From Linnemannia hyalina (Eukaryota > Mortierellomycota > Mortierellomycetes > Mortierellales > Mortierellaceae), in the NCBI GenBank assembly GCA_019671135.1, contig JAHRHY010000002.1, positions 1,550,001 to 1,614,000 of the forward strand: DNA of 64,000 nt, read 5' to 3'. Shown piece by piece: positions 32,811 to 44,922 of this stretch. The translations under genes were made by a program, and so were the position numbers. The notes beneath the pieces are model-generated. The model did not search any database. It was not told the DNA's origin and saw nothing but the letters and a program-made list of their open reading frames with translations. Position 1 is the stretch's first letter; each line of letters begins with the position of its first letter.

Positions 32811-34595
32811 ATCTCAATCAGTACCCGGCCGTCCCAAGGCCCCTATCATCGGAGCGGGGCTGGCTGGACTCACCCCCGGGATGCACCTGCACAAGGCCGG
32901 CATCCCCTTTGAGATCTACGAACGAGCTACTATTGTTAAGCCCCTCGGTAGGTTCTCATGTAGATACACCCCCTTCCCAGTGACCATTCCTGAATTTGAA
33001 CGTCCCTGCCCGTCTCACTTTTCCTCGTCCAATTTCTGAGGTACGAACCATATCCTTTGGATGTATGTTACCCAGGATCGGCGATGTACCTCACTGCACG
33101 ATAGCCAACCTCTTCAGACAATGTGGGATCTACGATGAGTTAGTCTCTCTCGGTAATACGTGTCGTCGATCAAGATGTGCAGCGAAGGCCGGGAAGTCGA
33201 CATGATGTTCTGCAGGTGAAACCTTCTGTCGAAATAGGTGTGTGAAAAAAGTGACTCGCCTTTGACCTTTGGTCTTTTTAGTTCTTGCTCGCCCACAGGT
33301 GCATGGCCTGTAAGATGAGGGCAAGCTTCTTCCCTCAGACGACCTCACTCTTCCTTTCACCACTGTATGCATTCTTGCACAGACTCGCCCTCTCACACCA
33401 GAAGAGTTTCCCGATTTTGCACAGGAGGAGAGTCAGTTCCACAACTTCATCGCCACTGATAAGACGTACGCGATGAGAGGAATGAATGTAAGTAACAATG
33501 CATGTTATTAATTGCAACCTAATTTTCTGATGTACACCTTCTATGTCTTCCTCCAACGTTTATTAGTGGTCAACGCTTACCTCCGCGCAAAATACCGTGT
33601 GTTGGGGCTCTATTCTCTTCCTGGACGAAGAATTGAGCAAGGAGGACAAATTCTTCAACAACTCGGATTGGGACAGGAGGCAGCGATGGCGATGTGCAAG
33701 GAGGTCAAGGATTTCCTATCATTGGAGGAGGCAACAGGAAACTGAAGCTTAAGGATTTGATGGATTTGGCGCCTAACGGTCAGATCTCGAAGGTCATGCT
33801 CGAGGAAAAGGATTTTGGGGCCTGGTACAGCGGATTGACAGTTCTTGTGGGAGATGGCATGTTGTACGCTTTTGGGCCATTCATGAAAGAGAAACATGTG
33901 CAAGGCTAGAGGCCGTTATCTGGCTTTCTAATCCACAGTTGCCTTCTTCGTTTACTTCTTATTCATTGCCGTAGCATGCCTCAAAGTATAGTTTGTCTGT
34001 CTTTCACGTGGAATGTATTGCGTATCAATCGTTCAAACAGTAATAACACTTTCTCTCCTTCGTTTTTTTAATATTGTTGTACACTCTTTAGCTTAACCCT
34101 GTTGGGGGTGTTGGAGCCGCTAACGCTATGCACGATGTCATCGAACTGGCCTGCCGTATCAACGGTCTCCCATTGCACTCCACCGTCAACGATATCGAGG
34201 ACGCTTTCAAGGCCTACAAAAGCGAGCGCATTGGTTGGAGCGCAATGGTTGGGTTACCAAGGCTTTCGAGAACAGCAAGGTTTTCGGACCATGGTCGGCC
34301 AGGTGAAATCTTTCCCCAGTGATTGATCCTAACTTTGCCTGTTTGTTTGCTCTTCTTCTTTCGATTATGTTGGGATACCCAGTCCACATCATCAAACATC
34401 ACCTGATTCATTGCCAAGCATACTCCTCAATGGGTGATGCTGAAGATTGAACGGTGCCAGTATATACACCGTCCTCAGGTAGCATTCTTGCCGCTGCATG
34501 AATACAAAGGTAGTGTTTCAACGACTCCACGAGCCAGCTTGGCCATCAAGATCCCTGTCGAGACCGAGAGCTCAACAGTGAGCCAAGCTTTGTAG
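32811..34595 (+). pseudogene. FAD-dependent monooxygenase pseudogene, copy F
   Basis: Starts without an ATG at the expected place; the frame reads GRPKAPIIGAGLAGLTPG, most like copy H's N-terminus. Exon 2 (from about 33077) has shifts. Exon 3 is largely deleted: the region with the second FAD motif (GADGAYSAVR) is missing and only LTPEEFPDF and FIATDK-like pieces remain (33300-33490). Exon 4 (33567-33854) has a one-base loss at DFLSLEEATG. The GD exon is CATGCCTCAAA with a mutated donor. Exon 6 (34092-34303) has a shift at WSAMVG. Exon 7 ends at TAG 34593-34595 and still shows RPQVAFLP. With the NAD(P)H/FAD core gone it cannot be active. Confidence 0.85.
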
Positions 34596-35439
34596 AGTGT
34601 GCGGACATTTTTAGATGTCTTTTAAGTTCGCCAGAGTTGTTTCGTTTAGTCTTGTTATATCCTATATCCAATAGTAAAAGGTCCAAGGTCCTTCGTATTG
34701 CAACCGGTCGGATGTTACTCTCAGCGCCTTTTATTCTTTTTTTCTCTCCAAGGTGCATGCCCATGCATGTCAATGCTACCTCACAAGTTGTGCATAGTCG
34801 TTACTTACTAGCACCTTGAACTGCGAACACGTGTGTGTGTGGGGGGGGGGGGGGGGGGAGATGCCTGTTAAACTTGACAAGAAATGAGAGCAATTGAGGT
34901 GGGTGGGCTAAGTTCATCGCACAACCCAATTGTGGAAATGGCGCAAGTCTGTTTGTTAACGTTCGGTTTCTTGAAGGTGCTGGTCCGAGCAAACTACGCC
35001 TTTTGCCTTCCCTCGTCCATTGACGAAAGAAGGATGTGAAGAGACAGCCCCTCTCTTTGACCTAGATTCTCGACCCTCCTCCTGGCAACCATTCGCCGTT
35101 GTCCAGAAATTTACTCTCCTCTGTAGTACTCCTCTCGTACTCCCATCTTCTATCACTCCCTCTGTCGCCCTTGGGCTCATTTTTGTTTGTTAATACATTC
35201 ATTCGCAGAATGTGTCCTTGTCGCACAAATGCGAATTACAAAAGTAAGACAGGGAGAGAGAGAGAAATATGTTTACTTTTTCCCTCCACTCTTTTTCTTT
35301 TCTCAGCATCTCTCTTTTTGTGCATCATCTTTTTGTCATCACCATCTCCTCTTCCTTTTGGTCGCCTCCATCCTTCCATTCAGAAACCACATCACCTTCT
35401 CTTCAATCTTCCATCTCGACTTTTCCACATCAGCACACC
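34596..35439. other. Intergenic with poly(G) tract; promoter of copy G
   Basis: Contains (GT)n followed by 18 G (34841-34858), otherwise unremarkable. The last 200 bases before 35440 are CT-rich. No gene seen. Confidence 0.5.
34841..34858 (+). repeat. Homopolymer G18
   Basis: An 18-base G run directly after a short GT repeat (about 34831-34840). It can form G-quadruplex-like structure and is prone to length error in sequencing. Confidence 0.9.
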
Positions 35440-37555
35440 ATGGAGATCAACCCAGCTGTCACCTTTAAACACGACCGTTCTATCATGTACGCCAAACGGC
35501 CCAAGGTCCTTATTGTAGGAGCTGGTCTGGGGGGACTTACCCTGGGTATGCTCCTTCACAAGGCCGATATCCCTTTTGATATCTACGACAAAGTTCCAGA
35601 GATCAAACCCCTCGGTAAGATCGTTGTTCTTTGGATCCTTCTATTCGATTGGCCCCTGATGACCGATGACTGATATGATGACCTTAAAAGTCTCACCAGA
35701 GGCTTGAAACACTCATATCCGCTTTTTTTTTTTTTTGGCAGGTGCGGCGATGTACTTCAACTGCACGACTGTCAACCTCTTTAAGCAGTGTGGGATCTAT
35801 GAAGAGTTTGCTGCACTGGGAAAATGCGTTTCTGCGATCAAGATTTGTAATGAGCAACGAGAGCTTGAGTTCTCTATTGACTTTGAAGGGCACGAGCAAG
35901 AGTAAGCGAAGGGTGTTTCGATCATACCGTGCTTTGATATCCCTTTTTGTTGATTCCTGGAAACTAAACACGCAGTCTTTCTTCTTTCCTGTAGGTTTGG
36001 AGCAAAGGGCTACATGATCACACGTCCAGCACTGTACGGCCTGCTCATGCGTCAGATTCCCATAGAACGCATCCACCTTGGCAAAAAGGTCCTCACCATG
36101 GACCAGGGAGGGAACGGTGTCCTTATCCGCTTCAGCGATAGGACAGAGGCTGAGGGAGACATTCTTGTCGGAGCCGATGGTGCATACAGTGCCGTGCGCC
36201 AGGGGCTCTATGCCAAGCTGAAGAAGGCTGGCACTCTCCCTCCATCCGACTTGCTCCCTCTCCCTTTTAGCACGGTCTGCCTGGTAGGCCAAACTCGTCC
36301 CCTCACTCCAGAAGAGTTCCCTGATATCGCGCGGGAGCAGTGTCAAATGCGCCGCACCATTGGTACAGACAAGATGTATTCTGTATGTATGAAGGAGGGA
36401 TGGAAATTCTGGGTCAAGAAAAAATTATGCTCTCAAGAATAAATGTCCCGCAAATCACTCCTAAACCTCCAATACAACTGACACCCTCTGTTTGTCTTTC
36501 TTGTTAGTGGTCGACATACAATACCGCCCAGGGAACCATGGCATATATGGTCCTTCAATTTCTAACAGATGAATCAAGCAAGGAAAACGATGCTTTCCGT
36601 AATTCGGAATTTGGACCCGAGGCAGTGCTGGCGATGTGTGAGGAGGTCAAGGATTTCCCGGTCATAAGTGGAGGTGACCACAAGTATACTTTGGCCGACT
36701 TTTTTGCTTGGTCAAACAAGGAGCACATCTCCAAGTTTATGCTGGAGGAGAAGGTGCTCAAGACTTGGTACCATTGCCGCACAGTTCTCATTGGAGATGG
36801 TATGTGTGAACAGAGGGGAACAGGAGAATGTAATCAAGGTTGTGGCTCTTGCATGTCTTGCATTCTTGTTTTTGTTGTTTGTTGTTTGTGTTTGCTCTCT
36901 AATCGATTTTCTTTTTTGTCTCTCGTATTCGTTAGCATGTCACAAGGTAGATTTCATATTTTGAATGGATATGAAGGCATGTCCTGGCTCAAGAACATCT
37001 TAACCAACTTGCCTCTTTTCTACCCTTCCGATTTTTCGTTCTTGCAGCTGAATCCTGCCGGAGGAGTTGGCCCTGCGAACGCCGTCCAAGATGCCATGGT
37101 GCTCGCAAATCTGATCAACGGCCTTCCCTTCCACCCCATCGCCGAGGAGATCGAAGCGGCGTTCAAGGCCTATCAGGAAGAGCGTATGCCATGGGTCAAG
37201 GATGCACATAAAATCAGTCAAACTCACCGGACCATGGTCGGACAGGTAAGAATAAGCAATGCACTCTGGCGGACCGATTGGGGACTGCATTGTATGGACA
37301 CTTCTTACCTTAACGTTATTTCTCCTCCTGTTTTGGGGATCATAGTCGTTCGCCTCAAAGTCAACTAGATACGTCTCGAAGCATATCCCGCCATGGCTTT
37401 TCAATCGCATCCAGGCGCGCGCATTCAGTTATCGTCCTCAGATTGCGTTCTTGCCCCTTGCCGTGGATAATGGTCGTGTCCGCCCTGCTCATCAACCCAG
37501 TTTGTCTGTCAAGGCACCCGTCAAGCTAGAAACTGTGACGACATCGTGTAAATAG
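35440..37555 (+). CDS. FAD-dependent monooxygenase, copy G
   Basis: Exons: 35440-35614, 35742-35901, 35995-36382, 36508-36799, 36936-36946, 37048-37245 and 37346-37555; 477 residues. Motifs: GAGLGG, GADGAYSAVRQ and LIGDACHKLNPAGGVG. The N-terminal extension is identical to copy D's for about 20 residues. Strand 2 ends IPFDIYDK: the usual Glu that binds the FAD ribose in IYER is Asp here. Internal exon lengths are the family standard. Exon 4 is more diverged (YMVLQFLTDESSKEND, TLADFFAWSNKEH). The tail reads RPQIAFLPL, then QPSLSVKAP, ending CK. A poly(T) run (35723-35736) precedes the exon 2 acceptor. No lesions were found. The substrate is unknown. Confidence 0.88.
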
Positions 37556-38230
37556 TTGATACCCCTCTTCCTTCCAAGTAGTTCGACATAATTCAAAAGT
37601 AGTGCTTCTTAAAAGACCTCCTTGCCTTTTTTATTCTCCACGCCTCGTCTTTTTTGTCTTCTCTGTCTATGAACTAAAAACATGAGTGCAAGTACTTTGG
37701 GATGCAAAATGTGAGCAATTGAATTCAATGGAATGAAAGCAAACCAAACGCCCTCCGCCCAAGCTACCGTCAATTCGACTGCTGCCTGCAAACGGCACAC
37801 ATTGGTTCTTGCAGGGGCTGAATGCGGCTCTTCTGCTCCAAAGTGGACCCAAGGATGCACGTTGATGCTCTGCCCCATCGGGGATTACCTGTTTGTCTTC
37901 ACCCTCTTTCTATCCCTTCTCATCCGATCATGACTCTCTTTTGGGTATTGTTTACTGTCCTGCGAAGGCGTAAGGATGTCAATGTCGCACAAAGGAAAAA
38001 TAACAAGCTGGCTCCATCCATGTTTGTGAAGACAGAACCTTGTCCCTTTGCCCTTCTTTTTTTTCGGCTTCTCTTTCTTCCACTTCTCCTCCTTTCTTCT
38101 TCATCTTCATCCTCATCACCACTTCTTTCCTCATCTACTCTTTTTACATTCCATTTCTCTCCTTCTTCTCATCCTCAGCTATTCGCTGCCAACTCGAGAT
38201 CCCGACATCCACACATCACCTGCCATCTCC
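37556..38230. other. Intergenic; promoter of copy H
   Basis: 3' flank of G, then a CT-rich leader (about 38045-38180) before the H start. No gene recognised. Confidence 0.4.
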
Positions 38231-40400
38231 ATGTCAGCAAATTCAACACAACACAGCCATAGCGAAGGGCGACCCAAGGTTCTTATCGCTGGAGGAGGAC
38301 TGGGAGGTCTTACCATGGGCCTGCTTCTTCACAAGGCCGGTATTCCCTTTGAAATCTATGAGCGCGCCACCGACGTCAAGCCCCTCGGTAATTCTCAACT
38401 TACGCATACCCCTCTCTTCCCCTCTCTTTCAATTCACTTCCTCATCACCGTCGCCCGTACCTGAAAGATGTTATGATCTTCAATCGATCAACTTGTTTAT
38501 CTGTCTCACTCAGACATAGAGCACCATTCTGACCACTCCACGTACCTTGTCTTTCTTTATATGACACCCAAAGGCTCATCGATGTTCCTGAACAGCACGA
38601 CGGCTTCTTTTTTCAAACAATGCGGGATCTACGATGAGTTTGTCGCCATTGGCAAATATGCTTCCAATATCCTAATGTGTACCGAGGAACGCAAGGTTGA
38701 TTTCACCATGGAGTTTGCACAACACGAGAAAGAGTAAGCATCAATATCCGGGATAACGGATGCGCGATGCTTTATGAGCGGAGAGAACGTCGTTTCGTGA
38801 TTTGTGAACAAGGCTAATAGGATTCTTCCTCCCGTATGTAATGATAGATTTGGCGCAAAGGGCTACATGGTCACCCGCCCACAATTCTACGGCCTGCTCC
38901 AGCGCCACATGCCCAAGGAACACGTCCACACCGGCAAGAAGATCGTTGGTATGGACCAAAACGACGAAGGCGTCGTCCTTCGTTTCAGCGACGGAACCGA
39001 AGCAAGGGGTGATATCCTTATCGGAGCCGACGGAGCTTATAGTGCCGTGCGTACAGGTCTCTATGCCAAGTTGAAGGAGGCCAAGAAACTCCCACCATCC
39101 GATGCGTTGCCTCTCCCTTTCAGCACAATTTGTCTGGTCGGCCAGACTCTCCCCATTACGACGAAGGAGTTCCCGGATCTCAAGCACCAGGGATGTTTGT
39201 TCCGTCGCATCATTGGTACCGACAAGATGTACTCTGTAAGTCTTGACGAAACGCGCTTGTAGGTATAAGACGTTGCCCGTATGTTGCTCAATACCAAGGG
39301 GCCTAACACAGCCATTTTTTTTTGCCTCTCTGTCCAGTGGTCAACATACACAACCTCAGAATCAACCGTAGCCTACTTCGTCATTCGTTTTCTCGAAAAT
39401 GAGACCAACAAGGAAGACGAGGCGTTCAAAAACTCTGACTGGGGTCCCGAAGCAGCAATGGCGATGTGCGAGGAAGTCAAGGACTTTCCTGTTATGGGCG
39501 GAGACGGCAAGGATCTGACTCTAGGAGACCTGTTTGCCTGGTCTTCGAAAGATTACATTTCTAAAGCCAGTTTGGAAGAAAAGGTGTTTGAAACGTGGTA
39601 CGATGGTCGCACTGTACTCCTTGGCGATGGTAAGCTACCAGGCACAACAATACCAGCAAACGATGGACGTGTCCAGGTGCTCAAGTAATTCCTCACTAAT
39701 TATCTTTGTTATCCCCCTCTATATCCTGCTAGCATGCCACAAGGTAGGATTAGGTTCACTTTCAAAAGGACAGGGGGTAATGCCAACCGTCAATTTGCAC
39801 CAATTATTTACTCACTAGATTTGCGTGTCTTGCCTTTGTTCATTTATAGTTCAGTCCTTCTGGAGGCGTGGGAGCCACCAACGCCATGCACGACGCCATC
39901 GTCTTGTCAAACTATCTAAATGGTCTGCCCCTCAACCCTACCGCCAAGGATATCGAAGCCGTGTTCAAGGAGTACAAGAATGAGCGCATCAGCTGGGTCA
40001 ACAACGCCTTCGAAAGCAGCAAAGTCTTCCGTACGATGGTTGGCCAAGTACGTCTCTCAAAAGCATCCATGCCAAATGCCTGTTTACCTTTCGTTCAGTC
40101 GGTATCGTGTATTTTAATTAATTCCCCGTCCCTCCTCTTCCTGTTCTACTTCATTCTCTATGCAATACATAGTCACTCAAGTCAAAGATTATTCGACAAT
40201 TCTTCAAGCACATTCCTGGATTCGTCATGCGGAAAGTGGAGTCTCGTCAGTTCTGCTATCGTCCTCAAGTTGCGTTTTTGCCACAGGTCGAGGACAACGG
40301 CGCCTTCCCACGGGTACATCAGCCTAGTTTGTATATCAAGGGACCTCAGGCGAGAACACAGGCGGACGGATCGTCAGAGCAGCCTGTCACTGCTGTTTGA
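38231..40400 (+). CDS. FAD-dependent monooxygenase, copy H
   Basis: Exons: 38231-38387, 38574-38733, 38848-39235, 39338-39629, 39733-39743, 39850-40047 and 40173-40400; 477 residues. The N-terminus is of a different type (MSANSTQHSHSEGRPKVLIA) and the first motif is GGGLGG, still a valid GxGxxG. DG motif GADGAYSAVR and GD motif LLGDACHKFSPSGGVG are present. Internal exon lengths match the family, including the 11-nt exon. The residues differ more from A/C/E/I than G does, so H belongs to another branch. The tail has YRPQVAFLPQVEDNG and QPSLYIKGP. No breaks were found. The substrate is unknown. Confidence 0.88.
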
Positions 40401-41154
40401 GATGCAAGGATAGTACAACCATACCCCCAGGATGGTACGCTGTACAAAGGACCACAATAAATAAAGATACGCGAACAATAACAACAACAATGGCCTCCCT
40501 GATGGTCATGATATGCATGCATCTCCTGGATGTGTTTAGAATATAAAGAGGGATTATGTGTTCACACGATTGAAAAAATGAGAGCACTTCTGAGTTTAAC
40601 GGGAACAAACAGAGCAAAGAGAGCACAGAGACAAACCCAACGCCCACACTAGCATGGGGACTATTCAATTGGATAATTCATGTTCTTCCATCGGCTTACA
40701 ACAAGGCACGAGAGACAAAGAAGGTGTGGTTGGCTTGAGCGAGCTACACAGCTGCTATGTTTGCTATGCTTGCCATACTCCCTTTTTTCACGGAGGAACG
40801 AGTGCTCGTGAAAAGTCGCCCTCCTTAGCAGCAGTAAATACTCCACCCCTCTGCGCTGATCGTCCTCATATATCAAGCATTGTCTTATCTTCTCTCCCTC
40901 TCTGCATCACCCTAGCTCTTGTGTTCACATCCCTCCTTCCCGACGATCCATTGGCGTAAAATGTATTATCGTTGCACAGGAAGAAAAAAACCAAATGAAT
41001 CATATCTCCTCTTTGTATCTACACCATCACTCTTTTTCTTTTGCACATTTTTCCTCTCCATCTCTTTTTTCTGAATCTCATCTCTCATTTCAATCTTCAT
41101 CTACTTTTTTGTTCATCACCGACATCGCTACATTCACCCAACAAAAACATCACC
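40401..41154 (+). promoter_or_regulatory. Promoter block of copy I (D-type)
   Basis: From about 40560 to the ATG at 41155 it is homologous to the inverted upstream of copy D (23694-24368), ending in a shared leader with GACATCGCTACATTCACCCA. This differs from the promoters of C and E although the I coding body is most like E. The (TC)n tract of D is absent. Confidence 0.75.
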
Positions 41155-43242
41155 ATGGAGATCAACCCCGCAGTCACTTTTAAGCACGACCGCTCGGTTA
41201 TGTACGCCAAACGACCCAAGGTCCTTATCGTCGGTGCAGGTCTGGCTGGACTTACCCTCGGCATGCTCTTGCACAAGGCCGGGATCCCTTTCGAGATCTA
41301 CGAGCGTGCCGCAAAAGTCAAACCCCTCGGTAACACCCTGTTCCTGGATTACTCTTTTGATTCATCATTGATCTCTGATGACTGTATTTGTCTCAGTAGA
41401 ACGTCTTTCACCTAACCCAAACCCTCCGTGCTGTAGGTTCGGTGATGTACTTCAGCTGCACTACCGCCAACATCTTTAAGCAGTGCGGTATTTATGAAGA
41501 GTTTGTATCCCTTGGCAAATACGTCTCTACTATCAAGATGTGTAACGAGAACCGAGAGCTCGAATTTTCAATTGATTTCGAAGGAAACGAAGGACTGTAA
41601 GATACTGGCGTCTTTTTGACTCCCTCTTCTTGAACAAAGAACGCCTTGAGAATAAGGACTTAACATAATACTCTCGTCTTCCTTAATAGGTATGGTGCCA
41701 AAGGTTACATGATTTCTCGGCCTCAGCTGTACGACCTACTCCTGCGCCAAGTTCCCAAAGAACACATTCACCTGGGAAAGAAGGTCCTCACCATGGATCA
41801 GGGCAATAACAAAGTTCTTATTCGCTTCAGCGACGGTAGCGAAGCTGAAGGTGACATCCTCGTCGGAGCCGACGGAGCCTACAGTGCCGTTCGCAAAGGG
41901 ATGTATGAAAAGCTGAAGAAGGCGAACAAGCTCCCAGCATCTGATTCCCTCCCACTTCCCTTCAGCACAGTCTGCCTTCTCGGTCAAACTCGCCCTCTTT
42001 CTGCTGAAGAGTTCCCTGATCTAACAATCGACACGTCTCAGTTCTGCAACTTTATCGCAACTGACAAGATGTACACGGTAACTACTTTTTTTGGATGAGT
42101 CCAACCGTGTCCTACCACTCTTTTACCTTATCAACTCTAACCCCTACACCCTGTTCCTATTATTCACTGTTAGTGGTCCACATCAACAACCGCCCAGAAT
42201 ACCGTGTGTTGGGCTGCCATTCTTTTCCTTGACGAAGAAACCAGCAAGGACAATGACTCTTTCCGTAACTCGGAATGGGGCCAAGAGGCTGCCACAACGA
42301 TGTGTGAGCAAGTCAAGAATTTTCCTATTATCAGCGGAGGCGACAAGATCCTCACTCTTCAAGACTTGATCGATCGCTCTCCTAAAGAGTTAATCTCCAA
42401 GGTCATGCTAGAGGAGAAGGTCTTCAAGACCTGGTTCGATTGTCGCACAGTTCTTATTGGTGACGGTATGTTGTATTTTGTCTGGTTTTCCTTTCACATA
42501 CTTATAAGCGACCACGAAATATGCAGAACGTCTTCCTCTCTAACTTTTTTCTGTGTGGTTTTCTGATTACGCTTTTTCTTTGGGTTTTGGATTTTAGCAT
42601 GCCATAAGGTAGAGGCAACGATTCGTGTTATGAAATGATGAAGCATGTTACCACAGTTACTGAGAAACCACTGTGCTAACTTATCCTGTATTTTTCGCAC
42701 TGCATCATAGTTCAACCCTGCTGGAGGAGTGGGTGCTGCCAACGCCATTCATGATGCCATAGCGTTGGCGAACGGCATCAATGGACTTCCCTTCCACCCT
42801 GTTGCTGATGAGATTGAAGCTGCATTCAGGGCCTACAAGAAGGAGCGCATCGACTGGGTTGAGAAGGCATTTGGCAACAGCAAGATCTACAGGAACATGG
42901 CGGGTCAGGTAAAAGAAGGTCTTCCTGTTCTTTACCCTATGTGGTAATGTATGTGTTATACAAGGCACGATGACCAGTACCAATTCCGGTTTTTTTTTCG
43001 TCTCGGTCCATCTCTAATGTATAAAATAGTCTGTCCCGTCCAAGGTCACTCGGTATCTCGTGAAGCGTGCGCCTCCATGGTTCATGCTGAAGCTTAGCCG
43101 TCGCCTGAATACTCATCGCCCTCAGGCTGCCTTTCTGCCTGCAGCTGAGGACAAGGGTACTGTCAAGGCTGCTCCTCAGCCTAGCTTGTCTATCAAGGCT
43201 CCTGAGGAGACCGAAGAATCGAAAACAACCCAAATTGTGTAG
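41155..43242 (+). CDS. FAD-dependent monooxygenase, copy I
   Basis: Exons: 41155-41329, 41437-41596, 41690-42077, 42174-42465, 42598-42608, 42711-42908 and 43030-43242; 478 residues. Motifs: GAGLAG, GADGAYSAVRK, LIGDACHKFNPAGG. Exon 3 differs locally from E (KGYMISRPQLYDLLLRQVPK and MDQGNNKVLIRF), resembling D/G-type residues there. Exons 4-6 are close to E and C, and introns 4 and 5 are nearly identical to those of E and C respectively. The tail is LKLSRRLNTHRPQAAFLPAAE. The promoter is D-like and the 3' flank C/E-like, so this gene is a chimera of family segments. No breaks were found. The substrate is unknown. Confidence 0.9.
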
Positions 43243-43852
43243 AGATAGAGAGAGTGAGAGAGAGAGTGGGAGAGAGATTAAGCGTTTATATTTTACCCTA
43301 ATGCGTTGGACAAGAGCATAGTCACCGATGTGTAATAATACATCCAGCTAAAGACACACACTTGGAGCAACCGCGTTCACCAGACGAAGAATGCACTGGC
43401 CATTACAGAGAAAGTGAGGGCTGATGATAGGAAGCGATGGAGAGTTACTCCTCTGTGAGGTGGAACATATTTGCTTTATCCAGTTAGGCAATTTTTTTGT
43501 GCCTCCTCCATGCAAGAAGCCGGTTCTGATACGCTGCAGCCGTAAGCGCGTTCTAGAGGGGCGAGAAAAATTCGGATCCGTTGCGGCTGAATTGGCGTTG
43601 AGGAGTAACCGGAGTTGTTTTGGTGGTGGAGGTGCAATTGCTGTTACAATTGTAAAACTATTTGGGCGCATGATAAACGGTTTGTAGGCTTTATTTAGGG
43701 TGGTGACAGATGTACCTTGGTACAAGGGTTCAAGGCTAAAACGGCCGAAAGAGACGGGACGGAGGGGACAGGGACAGATGTACGAGGGTTCAAAGGTTCG
43801 GGGTCTGGGGCGGCACAGGGGCAGAAGGTGAGGTGGCCAATAAGGAAAAGGA
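43243..43852. other. 3' flank of copy I and intergenic
   Basis: 43243-43385 is the shared C/E/I 3' flank. The rest has no recognised gene; a minus-strand frame 43348-43860 is open but Pro-rich and featureless. Confidence 0.4.
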
Positions 43853-44134
43853 TTATTCATGGCATGTCAAGCCGGTAGACGTGATGGAAGCATCTTCACA
43901 GCACTTATGCGACTTTTTTCTCGCTGCTTTCGACAGCCAGCCCTTGTACACAACAACACCTTTGCTGTTGACGTCCTTGAATAGAGGAGATGTCCCCAAG
44001 GGAAGGCATCCAAATGTCTCCTTCTTTTTAACTTGTCCCAGCCAGTTATGGCAGAAACAGTAGACATCTGCTGCTTGCACAACATACAGAGTGAGGAGAG
44101 CCAGCAGAACCAGCCGAGTGAATGACTTTGTCAT
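43853..44134 (-). CDS. Small secreted Cys-containing protein (93 aa)
   Basis: The minus-strand ATG at 44134 starts a 93-residue protein with a classical signal peptide: basic MTKSFTR, a hydrophobic core LVLLALLTLYVVQ and a probable cut after VQA (residue 21). The mature part has six Cys (YCFC, FGC, KCC, LTC), so three disulfides are possible, and is Lys-rich. The upstream ATG in the same frame (44254) would bury the signal peptide behind a Pro-rich leader, so the internal start is preferred. A TATATAAG-like box lies about 100 bases upstream (44231-44242, minus strand). Size and composition are those of a fungal secreted effector-like protein, but I recognise no family. Intronless. Confidence 0.6.
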   Translation of the reverse strand: MTKSFTRLVLLALLTLYVVQAADVYCFCHNWLGQVKKKETFGCLPLGTSPLFKDVNSKGVVVYKGWLSKAARKKSHKCCEDASITSTGLTCHE

Positions 44135-44349
44135 GTCGTGAAATGAGAGAAAAGAGCGTGGAAGGGTGCCACAGGAAGGTGTGTGGGAAGGTGTGTGGGA
44201 AGGAGAAAGTTGCAATGGACTAGAGGGGGGGCTTATATATGTGTGGATCAGCATGGTCGCCCGTGGAGGCTTACCAGATTAATAATCGTCTAGTAAAGGC
44301 GCAAGAGGGAGCAAGCGAGTGAAGGCAGGATACCCGGTAAAAGCGGCGG

Positions 44350-44697
44350 AACGTGAGTGCTAAACAGATCAGGAAAGAATGTTGAGAAGCTCACACCTCG
44401 CAACGGCGTCTCTTAGCGTGCAGTTAGACCGATTCGTATAATCGTCGTGATCATCTCGCATGACGGCGTGAAATTGCTACGGTCTTCAACGACGAAAGAT
44501 ACAGTCATGGTAGTTGCAGTGATCTAGACAAACTTGGCGCGGCGGGACGTGAGAGCTAAAGGGGTCAGGAAAAGAATGGTGAGAAGCTCATCTCTCATAG
44601 CGGCGTCTCTTACCATGTAGTTAGGCCGATTCGTGTAATCGTCGTGATCGTCTCGCATGACGGCGTGAAATTGCGGCGGTCGTCAAAGTCGAAAATA
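44350..44697. repeat. Imperfect ~150-bp direct repeat (two copies)
   Basis: Copies at about 44350-44505 and 44549-44697 share GACGGCGTGAAATTG, GGCGTCTCTTA, GATTCGT.TAATCGTCGTGAT and TCTCGCATGACGG, with scattered substitutions. They lie upstream of the small secreted protein gene. There is no coding potential. They could be a duplicated regulatory segment or a mobile-element remnant. Confidence 0.7.
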
Positions 44698-44922
44698 GTC
44701 ATGACAGTCTCGGCTCTCATCGTCTCCTTGAAATTTTCTTTGTGTAACCAAAACAACCACCTGGTCACCACAAGTTCTACTCCTTTTCCTTCAACGCCCT
44801 TCCTCACTTGTCTGCATCAATTGTACGTCAACCAATCATTTTGCCCATGCCAAGAATATGGTCCCTTTTAGCTATATTCCTCACACTACCCCTTCACATT
44901 CAAAATTACCACGCGTGTCTGC

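Noticed and set aside
35693..36346. Minus-strand 217-codon frame inside copy G
   Set aside because: Antisense shadow of exons 2-3 of a well-supported monooxygenase gene; similar antisense frames recur in siblings.
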